The position numbers and the translations under genes were made by a program. A stretch of DNA of 64,000 nt from Paulinella micropora (Eukaryota; Cercozoa; Imbricatea; Euglyphida): positions 433,262 to 497,261 of the forward strand of contig BJOX01000351.1 in NCBI GenBank assembly GCA_009731375.1. Direction: 5' to 3'. The notes below the pieces were generated by a model. The model did no database searches, was not told where the DNA came from, and worked only from the letters and a program-made list of their open reading frames with translations. Below, one piece after another: positions 28,960 to 40,082 of this stretch (the stretch's first letter is position 1; each line of letters begins with the position of its first letter).

Positions 28960-31900
28960 TCATTGGTTTGCGTGGTCTTGTAATATATTAAGTAAAGTTT
29001 TATTTTCTTTTTCTAAATTATTGATCGTATCAATAGATGTAGCTACCTTTTCCGTTAGATGTTGAAAAGCACTGACTAATATTGGTATAAAATCTGTAAA
29101 TGTTATGCCTTCAAGGTAGCCAACTCCATCGTCTGCTTTTATTCCGCTTTCAGAACAAATTCAGGAAATATTTTTTTAACCTCGTTGGCAATAAATCCGT
29201 GGTTATTTTTTTCTTTCTTTTTGTCCGTTTTCAAATAATATGAACAACAATTTATTTTCATTAATTTCTCACAGCATTCACCACATTCTAATGTTTTAAT
29301 ATCTGATTTTAATCGCCTGTTGGATGTTTGTCCAAGCTCCGTTAAGCGGAACATAATTATAACTACCAGAAGGCTCGCCTGTAGAGTTTGAAGTAGTCCA
29401 AGCATGAAGCAAATCAGTTGTAGAAACAATTATACCATAATCTGAATATCCTCCCGATTTCAAAAATATTTGTGGGTCATTAGTAGAACTTGGTCTTTGT
29501 CTTATTGTTAAAGAACCGCTGGATGTTGTTGGAAGAGTTAATATTGAAGAACAACTTATAGCACTCTGAGCATAGATAACTCCACTTCCCCTCGCATAAA
29601 AATTTAAGTCTTGATTGGTATTGCTTCCCGTAGCATATATTGAATTATAACCAAAACCAACTCCCTGTGTCCCGTTGCTGTGTCTGAATTCAACACCGCC
29701 AGAGGCTTGACCAAGATTGGCTGTGACATATAATCCGACTGGTGTAGCATGAGACCCACTTCTTGCTTCTCCTCTTATATCTGCCGTACTATTAACAACA
29801 GATATGCCTGCATTTGCGGTCATTGCCCCCGTATTGCTTATGTTCATCGCCTCGCTAAATGCTATGACTCATCCAAGTGATACTCCGGATTTGTAGTTAA
29901 AAGCAAGTTTATCACTCATTTTGTATATTTGAAAGTTTGAGCCCGGGTCACTTGATTTCCAGCCACCACCCTCCCAATAACTATCACAACTTAAAGCAAT
30001 ATTGTCCTGACTATAATTCAATAATTGGAATGTGGGATAAACTGATGTATGAACAAATGCTTGAATATGTGGCCCATTCGCATTTCCTTCTGTTCCATGT
30101 AATTCTAAGCCACCAGTTGCTCCTACTCCTTTCGTTGTTCTGCCTATGATTATCGGTTTGCCTAGTGCTGTTGTTATTTTATCACTCGTTGTTAATGTTG
30201 TTGTTGATATTCCCGCATTCGCGGTTATTAATCCTGTTGTAGTGAGTGCTCCATTAATATTAACAAATCTCTGGTTAAAATCACCACCGATGAGAGGTGT
30301 GCTGGTTCCCGAAATATCAATAAAAAAGTTGATAACTTGATGTATTATTTAATTCCGCACTATAACCAAGATATACACAATATGAAGCAGTCCCGCTAGA
30401 ACTGGATGCAGTATCCATTCCTATTGCCGTATTATGACTTCCTGTCGTAGTATTACTTAATGCGTAAGCTCCGATTGCTGTATTGCGGTTTCCTAATGTA
30501 TTATTGACCCCTGCCACTGCTCCTATGAAAGTATTTTCTTCTGCGGTCGTGGAAAGTTTTCCAGCCGTATAACCAACAAAAAGATTGTAAAACCATCCTG
30601 TATTAATACCTGCTTGGTATAATCCTATATAAAGATTGGTAGTCGTATCAGTGCTACTAATTCTATTAGTTCCTAATGTTAATGAGCTTAATGTTGCTAA
30701 TCCTGATGTCGTTAATGTGGTCGTAGTTCCCAGCATTTGCTTTAATTTCATGGCTAAATGTCTTGGTGCCTGCTATGGACTGGTCTGTTGTTAGTTTCAC
30801 ATTTTGTAAGTCTAATGTATCTACATAACTTTTGTTTGCCCCGTCCGTTGCTAATGTAGGAGTTGCTAAATTTATAATTTTTTTGTGATTCAAACTTAAT
30901 GTTGAACCTGATGCGGTTATAATTAAAGTATCACCTGAATATAACTCTACATACGAACCAGTTATTGTATCGGATAATAAGTCGCTGTTGCTGTTTTTTG
31001 TGCTGCAATCATTCCTATTTTTGTATCAAAGGCTATGCCGATACCATCAAAAGAAGTAGGATTGAATGAACCACTTACTTCTAAAGTTGATGTAAATTTT
31101 TTATTTCCTGCTATTGTTTGGTCTCCTGTTAGTTTAACAACCGAACTATCAACTGCGAGAGTAGTGAGATTAATTCAATTATATGTAGAAACCCCTGTAG
31201 CAAAACCCCCCATATTTAGTGCTCCTGCCATATTAATGGTGCCGTCTAATCTAAGAAAGGGTGAAGCAGTGTTTCTCCATTGTCCTGTGCTATAAATAAG
31301 CAGTTGATTGTCTGATGCTGTTGTTATTGTTACATCACTCAAAGCATCTATTGACTTATTACCTATTCTAGTCTGTATTAGCTCTCGCGGTGGTGTAATA
31401 TAAATTTGTTCCCTTTTTTAAGTCTGCGGTTGTTTTAGCTGTGAGCCGTGTGTCAAAGTCTGTATTTGCTCTTGCCGTCGTATAATATAAATTTGTTCCC
31501 TCTTTTAAGTCTGCGGTTGTTTTAGCTGTGAGCCGTATGTCAAAGTCTGTATTAGCCCTTGCGGTGGTGTAATATAAATTTGTTCCCTCTTTTAAGTCTG
31601 CGGTTGTTTTATTAGAAAATCTTGTGTCAAACCTTCCATCAGTATAGTATAAATTGGTGCCTTCTTTTAAGTCTGCGGTCGTTTTTGATAAAAGCCTAGC
31701 ATCAAAATCTGTATTTGCTCTCACTGTGATATAGTATAGATTTGTTCCTTCTTTTAAGTCAGCGGTCGTTTTTGATAAAAGCCTAGCATCAACATCTGTA
31801 TTTGCTCTCGCTGTGGTATAGTATATAGATTTGTTCCTTCTTTTAAGTCAGCGGTTGATTTTGATAAAAGCCTAGCATCAAAATCTGTATGTGCTCTCGC

Positions 31901-32278
31901 TGTGGTATAGTATAGATTTGTTCCTTCTTTTAAGTCAGCAGTCGTTTTTAATAAAAGCCTAGCATCAAACCTACCATCAGTATAATATAGATTAGTGCCC
32001 TCTTTTAAGTCAGAGGTTGATTTGTTAGACAATGTTGTATCAAATCGTCCAACGGTATAATATAAATTACTACCTTCTTTTATGTCAGTTGTTGATTTTA
32101 AAGTGAGACATGTATCAAATCGCCCGTCAGTATAATAAAGATTTATCGGGTCGGCATCTTCTGGCACTCTGTCTGTATTTAAGTCTACTATGTTCGTGTT
32201 CGTTAAGTCTAAGTTTGCGATTGATAGGCTGTCTGCGGCGATTTCATTCAAGCCTAAGAGCGACTTGAAGTTCGACAT
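28960..32278 (-). pseudogene. E2 tail-fibre protein with repeat array and S74 end
   Basis: About 1100 codons from MSNFKSLLGLNEIAADSLS. The N-terminus matches E1. From 32160 to about 31370 it holds at least ten tandem modules of about 25 residues built on TADLKEGTNLYYTTARANTD. The middle has GDQTIAG-like and TTGSHNTAIG-like (LbR/hemagglutinin-type) repeats. The end carries an S74 chaperone (NRRLKSDIKTLE, HGFIANEVKKIFPEF) and a short coiled coil. Many frameshifts occur. The middle and tip differ from E1, so N-terminal anchor and chaperone are shared while the receptor-binding part has been exchanged, as in phage fibres. Confidence 0.85.
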
Positions 32279-32353
32279 ATTATATTAATTATTAAATAAT
32301 TAATTTTATTTTTGTTAAATTATAGTAACAAAGATTAAAAGCATATCTAAATT

Positions 32354-32878
32354 ATGCCGTCAAAGGAAGCATCAAAGGAAAATTGGAAGAAGGCTGTTCA
32401 AGCAAATAGAGAAAATGCTGAACGGCGAAAGGACGAATGGGCTCGCGAACGGCTCCGCAAGAAGGGGGAACTGAAAGATAATACCATAGATGAAATAATT
32501 GAAACTGATGCTGAGTTAGGTGTTGCTAAGGAAATACTGGCAAAACCCCAAATCATAGAAGACGAGAGCGACAGCGACAGCGATAGCGAAATCGATATGT
32601 CTGAGGCTATTGCAAATCATATGCTTAGAAAGATAAGAAAGAATGCTAAAAAGCCTAAGAAGAAAACCGCAAAGAAAGCACCACCACCCAAGAAGCAAGA
32701 GGAAAGTGAAGAAGAAGAAGAAAGTGATAATGAAGAAAGCGAAGATTATGAAACAACAGGAGGAAAACAGCGAGGCGGCAAAAAACGAAGTGAAAAACTA
32801 TCAGTCAATGTATATAACAATACACCAAAGAGTAAAGAAAAAAGTAAGGAAGCAGAAAAGATATTTTTGAAATTCTAA
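32354..32878 (+). CDS. E2 charged PSxEASxxNW protein (174 aa)
   Basis: Starts MPSKEASKENWKKAVQANRE, with acidic and basic blocks and the conserved SVNVYN near the C-terminus. Homologue of 4333-4809. The frame is intact. The gene ends 8 bp before the integrase start, suggesting co-transcription. It is divergent from the fibre gene with about 75 bp between starts. Confidence 0.75.
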   Translation: MPSKEASKENWKKAVQANRENAERRKDEWARERLRKKGELKDNTIDEIIETDAELGVAKEILAKPQIIEDESDSDSDSEIDMSEAIANHMLRKIRKNAKKPKKKTAKKAPPPKKQEESEEEEESDNEESEDYETTGGKQRGGKKRSEKLSVNVYNNTPKSKEKSKEAEKIFLKF

Positions 32879-32885
32879 ATTATCA

Positions 32886-33900
32886 ATGGATAACAAACAC
32901 AAAACTAGTCATATCAATGCACAGGATAAATATACACAACTAGAAGATACTCCGAAAGGCGAACCAACAGACGAAGAAAAAAAAGATACAGCACAGGAAA
33001 TATTTCAGCAGACAAAGCCCAGAACAAGGGGCACAACAGTATGGGCAGATAAAGTTTTAGATATGGTAAATATTGATTTAATGGATATGACAAAAGTCGC
33101 AACAAAAAATAAAAATTATAATTTTGCTTTGATTTGGATTGATATTCATAGTCGGTATGCTTATGCAGTCCCGTTAAAAAATATGTTTTCAACTACGGTC
33201 TTAGAAGCACTTAAAAAACTACCAAAGCCCAAGGCATTTATCTCAGACAGCGGTGGTGAATTTAAAAAAGGGTGCGGTTGGAGAATGGATGGATAATAAA
33301 GGTATTAATCATTTTAAGATTGAAGTGGGAGCATAATTCATTAGGTATTGTTGATAGATTTGTAAGAACTCTACGAGAACAACTCCATATTATATGGGCT
33401 TATAATGGCAACTTTGATTGGATAAATTACATTGAAGATATGGTTTATTATTACAACAAAAGAAGCACTCAACTATTAAGGCTTCACCACTTGAAGTATT
33501 TAACGGCACTGATACTAACAAGCAAGAACATTATGTAGATAAGAATTTATTTGATTTCAAAGAAGGAGACAAGGTAAGAAAACTTAACAAAAAGCACATA
33601 TTAGAAAAGGGCGGTAAGACTTGGAGCAAACAAATATATAAACTAAAAGGCCGTAGGGGCTACAGATTATATTAACGAATGATGAAGTTGTGCCACCAAG
33701 GAACTTATTAAAGACCGAGGCAGACGAAGAAGACACTAAACCGGACAACACAAAAGACGAACCGGATATTAATAAAGAATAAAAAAAAATTAACAAAAGA
33801 AAAACAAACAAAGCATTTACTGAACAGAGAAGACATTAACTCAGCCAACATAAGAACGAGCGATAGAGTCCGTAAGAAAAAAGAAATTTTGGACTTATAG
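32886..33900 (+). pseudogene. E2 rve-family integrase, frameshifted
   Basis: Homologue of 2557-3531: MDNKHKTSHINAQDKYTQL, first Asp in NIDLMDMTK, second Asp in FISDSGGEFKKG, then SLGIVDRFVRTLRE where the usual catalytic Glu is again Asp. Frameshifts lie near 33265, 33335, 33490 and 33670. The C-terminal NIRTSDRVRKKKEILDL matches E1. It ends overlapping the convergent gene by 6 bp. Confidence 0.85.
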
Positions 33901-34440
33901 TGGTTCTCGTCTGTCCACACATAACTTAGTAATATAAGGCACCCTATCCAAAGTGTAATAATTCTTCAAAGCCGACCACGAATGGAATACTCTGACAACA
34001 TTGTCGTTAACAATCGCCACGAAATACAAATCTGGCTCCCCTGGGCAGATCATATCTATGGCCTCAACTCTTGTCGCATCTTGGGCATCTGCCTCAGCAT
34101 AAATAGCATTTGGCTTATTGTGGTCTTTGCTGAATGACACATAGCATTTTTTGCCCTCCTTATACTTAGAAGGTGACTTTGCCTTGGACTTCTTTGAATT
34201 GACTAGGTCAAAAGGACTGCTCGCATTTCCCTGCTTACCCTCAGTGACCGCCTGATGTTTCTGGTCGGCTGGAACAGCGCCTTCGGTTGGTGCTGGCTCA
34301 GTAGGTGCAGGCTCTTGGACAGGCTCAGTAGGTGCAGGCTCTTGGACAGGCTCAGTAGGTGCTGGCTCAGACCCTGGCTCAGGAGCGGGAGCGGTGGTCT
34401 TCTTTTTCGGGCATCGCCTACCCACACATAAAAAAAGCAC
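33895..34440 (-). CDS. Ala/Pro/Glu-repeat protein convergent with integrase
   Basis: 181 codons. The first part is Lys-rich and then carries repeats of EPAPTEPVQ. The C-terminal 100 residues look globular (KCYVSFSKDHNKPNAIYAEA, YFVAIVNDNVVRVFHS). The start is uncertain, as a non-ATG codon opens the frame and a better ATG at about 34412 is out of frame. It may be the counterpart of E1 2070-2516, which has the same convergent position. Function is unknown. Confidence 0.5.
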   Translation of the reverse strand: MLFLCVGRRCPKKKTTAPAPEPGSEPAPTEPVQEPAPTEPVQEPAPTEPAPTEGAVPADQKHQAVTEGKQGNASSPFDLVNSKKSKAKSPSKYKEGKKCYVSFSKDHNKPNAIYAEADAQDATRVEAIDMICPGEPDLYFVAIVNDNVVRVFHSWSALKNYYTLDRVPYITKLCVDRREPL

Positions 34441-34460
34441 AAAAAATATGTGTGGGTAGT
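34418..34460. promoter_or_regulatory. Palindrome upstream of Ala/Pro-rich gene
   Basis: CTACCCACACATA and TATGTGTGGGTAG form a perfect 13-bp stem around an A-rich loop. It lies at the 5' end of the gene above, so it is either an operator-like site or a hairpin at the end of a transcript. Confidence 0.45.
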
Positions 34461-34647
34461 GCCTGATAGCCGTTCAATGTATTCTATGCCTATCCGTATG
34501 CCTATCAGTGCTTTTTTTATCAAAAAAACATAATTATGCATTTTTTACAATAAAATCAATTATTATATTGTCTTATGTGAGTGTGTGCCGTGTTGCTTGA
34601 GGAGAGGTGAGCGGGTAGGCAGGCACCACAAACACAAACAAGAACAC

Positions 34648-35146
34648 TTATAAACTTAATTCCATACTAGTGCTACTATTGCCTCCTTTGTTTTCTACAT
34701 TGCTGACTTTTGGGACATAGTCAATATATTTTATAAAAGGTTGGTTAAATGATAGTGCTTCTTTTTCTATGCTGTCGTGTATCTTTTTGAGAACCTCGCC
34801 CTTGTATTCCTTTTTGTTTTCATTATACCACACCATAAAAATCTTTCTTTCCTTTTCAATCTTCCTCCATCCTCTTCTTTCTCTTCAAATTAAATCGCTT
34901 ATCCTTCTCCACATTTATACTTTCCTTATTGAGCCTATTCAACATCTTATCAATGGCTTTTATTTTGACTTGGTCTGGTTTCTTTCGTTCAACCATCAAT
35001 TCAATTTCTTTATCCATTTTGTTTATTCTTTCCTCACATCTTATCTTAGCCAATTTAAGGTTTGCTTTGCTTTCCTTATTAGTTTCAAATATATCAATCC
35101 AGTCCTCAACACTTCTATCTTCTAAGGGAACGAGGTTCTCACTCAT
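34648..35146 (-). pseudogene. E2 coiled-coil protein, probable frameshift
   Basis: From MSENLVPLEDRSVEDWIDIF through a Lys/Glu coiled coil to KRMEED (stop near 34856), then in another frame from FMVWYNENKKEYKGEVLKKI to MELSL at 34648. One base change would join them. It resembles the E1 gene 1231-1719 in its acidic MSE start, Trp-containing lead and coiled coil. Function is unknown. Confidence 0.5.
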
Positions 35147-35563
35147 TATGGTGTGGGATAATGCGGTAATGCGGTGGTGCGGTTCTGCGGTTCTGCGGTT
35201 CTGCGGTTCTGCGGCACCTTTTCAACCGCACACTTTTACTGGATGCTGATAATTATTTTTCCTTTTGCTGGTCTTTGGTCTACTTTGATGGCCTTTGTTG
35301 TTGTTCTGGAATGTTCTTTTTGTCCTGATTGTCCGCTTTTGCGGTAAATTTGTTAGCAACTTAAACCCTAGTATGGTGAGATTGTTCATTCGTAGTTATG
35401 CTTTGATTTAGTTTTTCTCACAGAGATTGTCATCCCTAGCATAATTACTAGGTTGTGGTAGTTGTCCCCGTGGTGTCGGTGGTTCAATTCCCATATACCT
35501 CAGTCTTTGATGTTAGGAGCATGACATCTCTTTTTCGTTTGAGAATTTTTTTTATATTTTTTT
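35147..35563. other. Intergenic with octamer repeats
   Basis: Contains five copies of GGTTCTGC in tandem (35179-35214), then AT-rich sequence without a recognised gene. It might be an old junction between element parts. Confidence 0.45.
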
Positions 35564-38500
35564 TTATTTAAACCCATAATGCAGTGTAGAGATATGGTTC
35601 TCTTTAATCGGCTGTATTACTCTTTTTGTGTAAGTAAATGAAAATATATTTTTCAAATGTTCGGAGGTAATCGTTTTGTCTTTTTTGTTCCTCGTAATTT
35701 TGCTGTGGTTGTGTATTGCTACATTTCCATTCTCAGCCACATTCTTTGCTATGTGCTTTTCTCCTTTTGTCTCCAATAATGCTTCTAATTCCTCATGTGC
35801 TTTCTTTGATAGTTCTTCGTCCTTTATTCCCAGACCATTGCTTATCACACTAAACATATTTACCAAGTTCAGTTTCCTGCAAGTGTCGTAGTTCATAGAA
35901 AGGCCTTTCAGTTTCATCTATGTTGTGCCGTCGTTTAGTATGTAGCCGTAGGACTTAGGCCCCGAGCCCACAAATGTAGTCATCATTCTGCTTACTTTTG
36001 TCTTTTTGTCTATTAGTTCGTCTGTCCATTGTCCTAATAAGTCACCTGTCGGTATTGTTGTCTGTCCTTGTTTTTCATCAACTGAATATATTATGCTGCC
36101 TGTGTCTTGATATAATACCCTGTCTCCCAATCTATCCATCATATCATACAATCTCATTTGTGCGTGTGCTGTTGTGAATAAAGCTACACATATGTTTGTG
36201 TTGTAAGGGTCTGACACTTTTTCGGGGTGTAGATTGTAGGATAGTTCAAGGCATTCTTTATTTATCATATTGATTGAGATTTCGTTTATGTCTGTCATTT
36301 AGTATTTTGTATAATTCTGCCTCACTCCTGACGATTGTTGTCTGTGTCTTGTTGCTTCGTTGTGCAAACTTTCCCCATAGTGAATTCAGACATAGCTTTG
36401 CGACTGCCCTCCTTCCTTCATTCTTTTCTATTTTGCTTTTGTCCAACTTAATACCTATCTTTTCCTCATAGTCCTTTATGTAATTGTCTTTTTGTTCCTC
36501 CGTTTCCACATTTGACGGGTAGCCACTTGCCTCTTGCTTTACTTGTAAAAAGGTTTCATGTAGTCTTTGAATAGGGTTGTTGTCTGTTGTTCCCAGTGCC
36601 ACACCTCATAAACTTTAATAATATTATAACCTTTTTCCATTGTTTTATAAATGAGTGGTGTTGCCCAAGTGCCTGTGAGTGCCCTCTCTGTGTCGTCGTG
36701 CTGACATTTGTACTGTAACCTTTCCTTTCCACACTTATTACATAAATAATACATCATCTTGCCCCTATCTTGACAGGGTAGGACAGGGTGAATTAGTCCC
36801 CTAGGCGGTAGCATTTTTACTTTGGCTAATCCAAATGCTGTCTTTTGCTTATCATTTGTAATGCATGTGTGCTTTTGATTACCTTATGATGTCCGAGAGG
36901 GTAGGGGTCATAAAACATAACAGACGGATAGAGGGAGCATATGTCTATGTATTTGGCGTATTGTTGTTCATTCATTGCCCTCTAATATAAAGATAGAGCA
37001 TTTGTCCTTCCCCCAAACATCGCGTGCCGTGGGTTGATTGTCTCTTGCTCCATTAATGTCTCTTCTATGTGCCTTTTGAATTCCTGCCTTACTCTTATTC
37101 TGTTCCACTTACAACCCCATATTGTTATTAAATTATTCACTTCCTCGTGTTGCTTTATTAAAGTTTCCTGTCGTTTTGTTTCCTTGTATAATTGTCCAAA
37201 TGTCTTATTAACAGATAGCTCTTTATTCATTTGATTGCAGTCATAACACTCAGGACACCCGTGCCAGTAGCACCCATGAAACTCATATGCAGTTTTTGTC
37301 TTCGGGTCATATCTGTCTAAGTATGCTTTACCAACTCCATTTAAATATATCATTTTTTCTTTTCCATTTAATCCGTGCTGTATTATTGTATTGTCTTTCT
37401 TCTCTCTGTATGATAGCCACTCCACACACATACGGCTCATTTTTGCTTTGTCTGTTCTGTGTGTTGGTATGACTGCTATGCTATCTGTCTGCATATAAAT
37501 TGCTTTATATAATGCCATACAGGTAGATGCGATGGTTGTGTATTGGAATGGGTCTATGCCGAATTCTAGAAAACTCTCTCTAAATTTCATACACCCCCTT
37601 CTCAATATATCCACATCACTATGACAATATGCTTCCATTTCTTTTTTGAAATCAAACACTTTGTCCTTTTGTTCTTCATACCATTTCAAAAATTCTTGTC
37701 GTTTATGTTTTGAAAATGTGTTGTAGCCGTAATAGTTCTTGTCTGGTATAGCGCCTACATAATTTTGATTTGCCTCAGTATTGAAAAAATCCTTTCTTTA
37801 ATTCATCTAAACCAAAAGTTTCAGGGAAATCAGATAGAGGCATAGTTAGGAAAGAAAGACTATCAATAAATCTAATCTTGCCAAACACATCTACCTCAGG
37901 GAGGCCACATAAATATTTTATATTACTAGCAAACACATCTACCTCAGGGAGGCCACATAAATATTTTATGACACCGGCCTCCTCGTGCAATGTATTTGCC
38001 AGTTCGTCCTGTATCCTGCGACCCTTCCTTATCTGTTCGTATTTGATGTGCTTCTCTATCTTGGGTGTTTCTACAACGATAGCCCTTGCCAGACATATGT
38101 TGTCGTCGTTGTTTATTTGTATCACTCCTTTCTTTTTGTATATGTCCTCCTGTGTTATTGCTTTCAATCTAGCCCCTCCCTCTGGCATCCTTACTCCCAT
38201 AAAATTGAAATCAATTGATTACATTGTTGCCCCTTCCTCATCCATCCACACTTCGTCGTTTGATTGTAAAATCTTTGTAAGTCTTTCTAATATGTCTTGT
38301 AAGTCAAAGTCTTTTACTTTTACGAGTTCATTTTTTGTTTCTACATTCCACGACTCTGGAATAGCCGATATCCTTACTTGTATTTTGTCGTTTGGTTTAT
38401 ATAAAGACTTAAATCATCTACGATTGTGCCAATCATTTTTATAATATCTTCCAACGAAATATTTTAACCTTTTGAGAAAAGTTTTTACATTATACAATGA

Positions 38501-38605
38501 CTGCCCCACTGGTAAATCGTTTTTTATGTCTTGTCGTATTAATTTATAACCATTGAAGTCTATGACATTTGGTTCTTCCCTTTTTCGTTCGCTTCTTTCA
38601 GGCAT
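35564..38605 (-). pseudogene. E2 protein-primed PolB, type B, catalytically dead
   Basis: N-terminal MPERSERKREEPNVIDFNGY at 38605. Compared with E3, the zinc-finger region and Exo I/Exo II are deleted near 37900, where a 45-bp direct repeat sits at the junction. Exo III (YCHSDVDILRRGC), a Cys/His insertion with YEFHGCYWHGCPECY, the palm region LPPRGLIHPVL and motif B (KLCLNSLWGKFA) remain. Motif C reads LYQDTGSII: the second catalytic Asp is Gly by a single A-to-G type change. An in-frame TAG lies near 35917, and several frameshifts add to the decay. Confidence 0.9.
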
Positions 38606-38654
38606 ATAGATATATTTATTTTATTTTTGAAAAAATCAAAACCTTAATATAACA

Positions 38655-38864
38655 ATGTCAAGCATAGACTACGGGGGGCAAACTTGGAACCTTGACAAGC
38701 TCACAGAACAGGGCATACAATACCAAATACTGCAAAACAAGCTCTATGTAAAAAAACCAAACGACAAGAGGTTTTATGACATAACAACACCAAGAGGGGC
38801 ACTACCAAACCCAGAGCAATATGTCGTGGAATCAAATAGATATAAATATTTTATTTATATATAA
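38655..38864 (+). CDS. Small protein related to N-terminus of E3 polymerase ORF
   Basis: 69 residues. GGQTWNLDKLTEQGIQYQIL and LYVKKPNDKRFYDITTP match METHTYNGKVYRLDRLREYK-type sequence at 60660 in E3. Here it is divergent from the polymerase with 49 bp between starts. In E3 it lies upstream on the same strand and may be fused. No known domain is recognised. Confidence 0.55.
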   Translation: MSSIDYGGQTWNLDKLTEQGIQYQILQNKLYVKKPNDKRFYDITTPRGALPNPEQYVVESNRYKYFIYI

Positions 38865-38921
38865 ATATATATTATATCTTTAACATAAAATTTATATCAT
38901 TTTTCATAGTGCGATATTTAG

Positions 38922-39161
38922 TCATTCAACGAGCCTCTGGAGTTGTTTCATCCTTGCGAGGTCAACCTTCTCATTTTCCCTTTTCTCCTTTGCTTTCTTC
39001 AATATAACCTCCTTGTTCTTGTAGTAGTAGTCCTTAGCCCTCTGCTGTGCTTTCTCTTTGTTTTTTATATTATAAATTCTCATCCGATCTGAGTTCCTTT
39101 GCCAGATTTCTTCGTTCCTTTGCCGGATTTCTTCGTCTGTAAATACTTTCGTTCTGCCCAT
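38922..39161 (-). CDS. Small basic helical protein (79 aa)
   Basis: MGRTKVFTDEEIRQRNEEIW followed by a Lys/Glu/Arg helix. It is similar in start, size class and place to the E1 protein 20929-21105. GACATACAATG precedes the start. It is possibly DNA-binding. Confidence 0.55.
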   Translation of the reverse strand: MGRTKVFTDEEIRQRNEEIWQRNSDRMRIYNIKNKEKAQQRAKDYYYKNKEVILKKAKEKRENEKVDLARMKQLQRLVE

Positions 39162-39165
39162 TGTA

Positions 39166-39608
39166 TGTCTTTGTTTTTGAATTTTTCAAAAACAATAATA
39201 TTATATATATATATTACAATTTTTCATTTCTTTAAATAATATTTATTCTTTTATTTACCAACTTTCAATACAGAGCACATTTTTATTTTTGAGAAAAGAT
39301 AAGGGGGTTCAGGACACCACGAAAAACTAAGAAAAGGGGGATAAGGAAGCTTAGTATTAATAGTTTACGAAAAAGTGTGATTTTCTAGTTTTGCTCGTTT
39401 TCGTTGATTAATAGGAGAGCGAAATATGGGGAAATGAGCTAAATTTTATGTTAAGGATATAAAGATAAGTGTCCTATCGTGATATCTATAGTAGTGACAG
39501 CTACTACTAGTACTAGTTGAATTTGGCAAAACAGACGAGAATTAGACTTCACGTAAAATACGGTGATTTTGGCGCTTTGCCGGATTGTTGCTGCTGAGGC
39601 CGTCAGTT
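39166..39608. other. AT-rich stretch beyond E2, no gene seen
   Basis: Could contain the right end of E2 (for example the CTACTACTAGTACTAGT stretch near 39500-39520), but with the other end lost this cannot be tested here. Confidence 0.35.
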
Positions 39609-40082
39609 TGTCGTGTGTTTCTGTTTGTTCTGAGGCTCTTGCAGCTCAACTGAAGTTGGATGGCCTAAATAGACATGGTGAAGAAAAGCCATCAGTCGAG
39701 ACATTACAGCAGAAGATAATACCACTGTAGATGAACTCACTCACACATATGTAACTCCTAGGCGTTGAAAGGGACAAACCAGCGAAGGTTAAATTATCCT
39801 ATACAATAATTGAATTGTATGTGCCTCGTTTACAATAGTTCTGCGAAGGGACTATTGTAAACGAGGCAAGTACAATTCAATTATTGTATAGGATAATGTA
39901 ACCTTCGCTGGTTTGTCCCTTTCAACGCCTAGGAGTTACATATGTGTGAGTGAGTTCATCTACAGTGCTATTATCTTCTGCTGTAAATGTCTCGACTGAT
40001 GGCCTTTCTTCGCCATGTCTATTTAGGCCATCCAACTTCAGTTGAGCTGCAAGAGCCTCAGAACAAACAGAAACACACGACA
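39609..40082. repeat. Foldback element, ~231-bp arms
   Basis: 39609-39839 and 39851-40082 are reverse complements with few mismatches, separated by an 11-base loop (TCTGCGAAGGG). No target duplication is obvious. One arm keeps an open frame (ALAAQLKLDGLNRHGEE), suggesting the arm came from a gene or transposon. It could be a foldback transposon, a MITE or a replication-generated inverted duplication. Confidence 0.88.

Larger units (their letters stand above)
23736..39165. mobile_element. E2: truncated, decayed PLV/Polinton-like provirus
   Basis: This element holds homologues of the E1 capsid, protease, coiled-coil, basic, ATPase, membrane, fibre, charged and integrase genes in one consistent order. 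Beyond the integrase lie an Ala/Pro-rich gene, a coiled-coil gene and a type B polymerase. The left end is cut inside the major capsid gene, and no TIR pair was found. The right limit is set by the last recognisable gene (39161). Relative to the polymerase, the capsid-to-integrase block has the opposite orientation from E1. It is possible that the polymerase part belongs to a separate abutting element. Confidence 0.75.

Noticed and set aside
35440-35520. tRNA-like GGTTCAATTCC box with flanking stems
   Set aside because: The T-arm-like box is present, but no acceptor stem pairing, D arm or anticodon arm could be matched.
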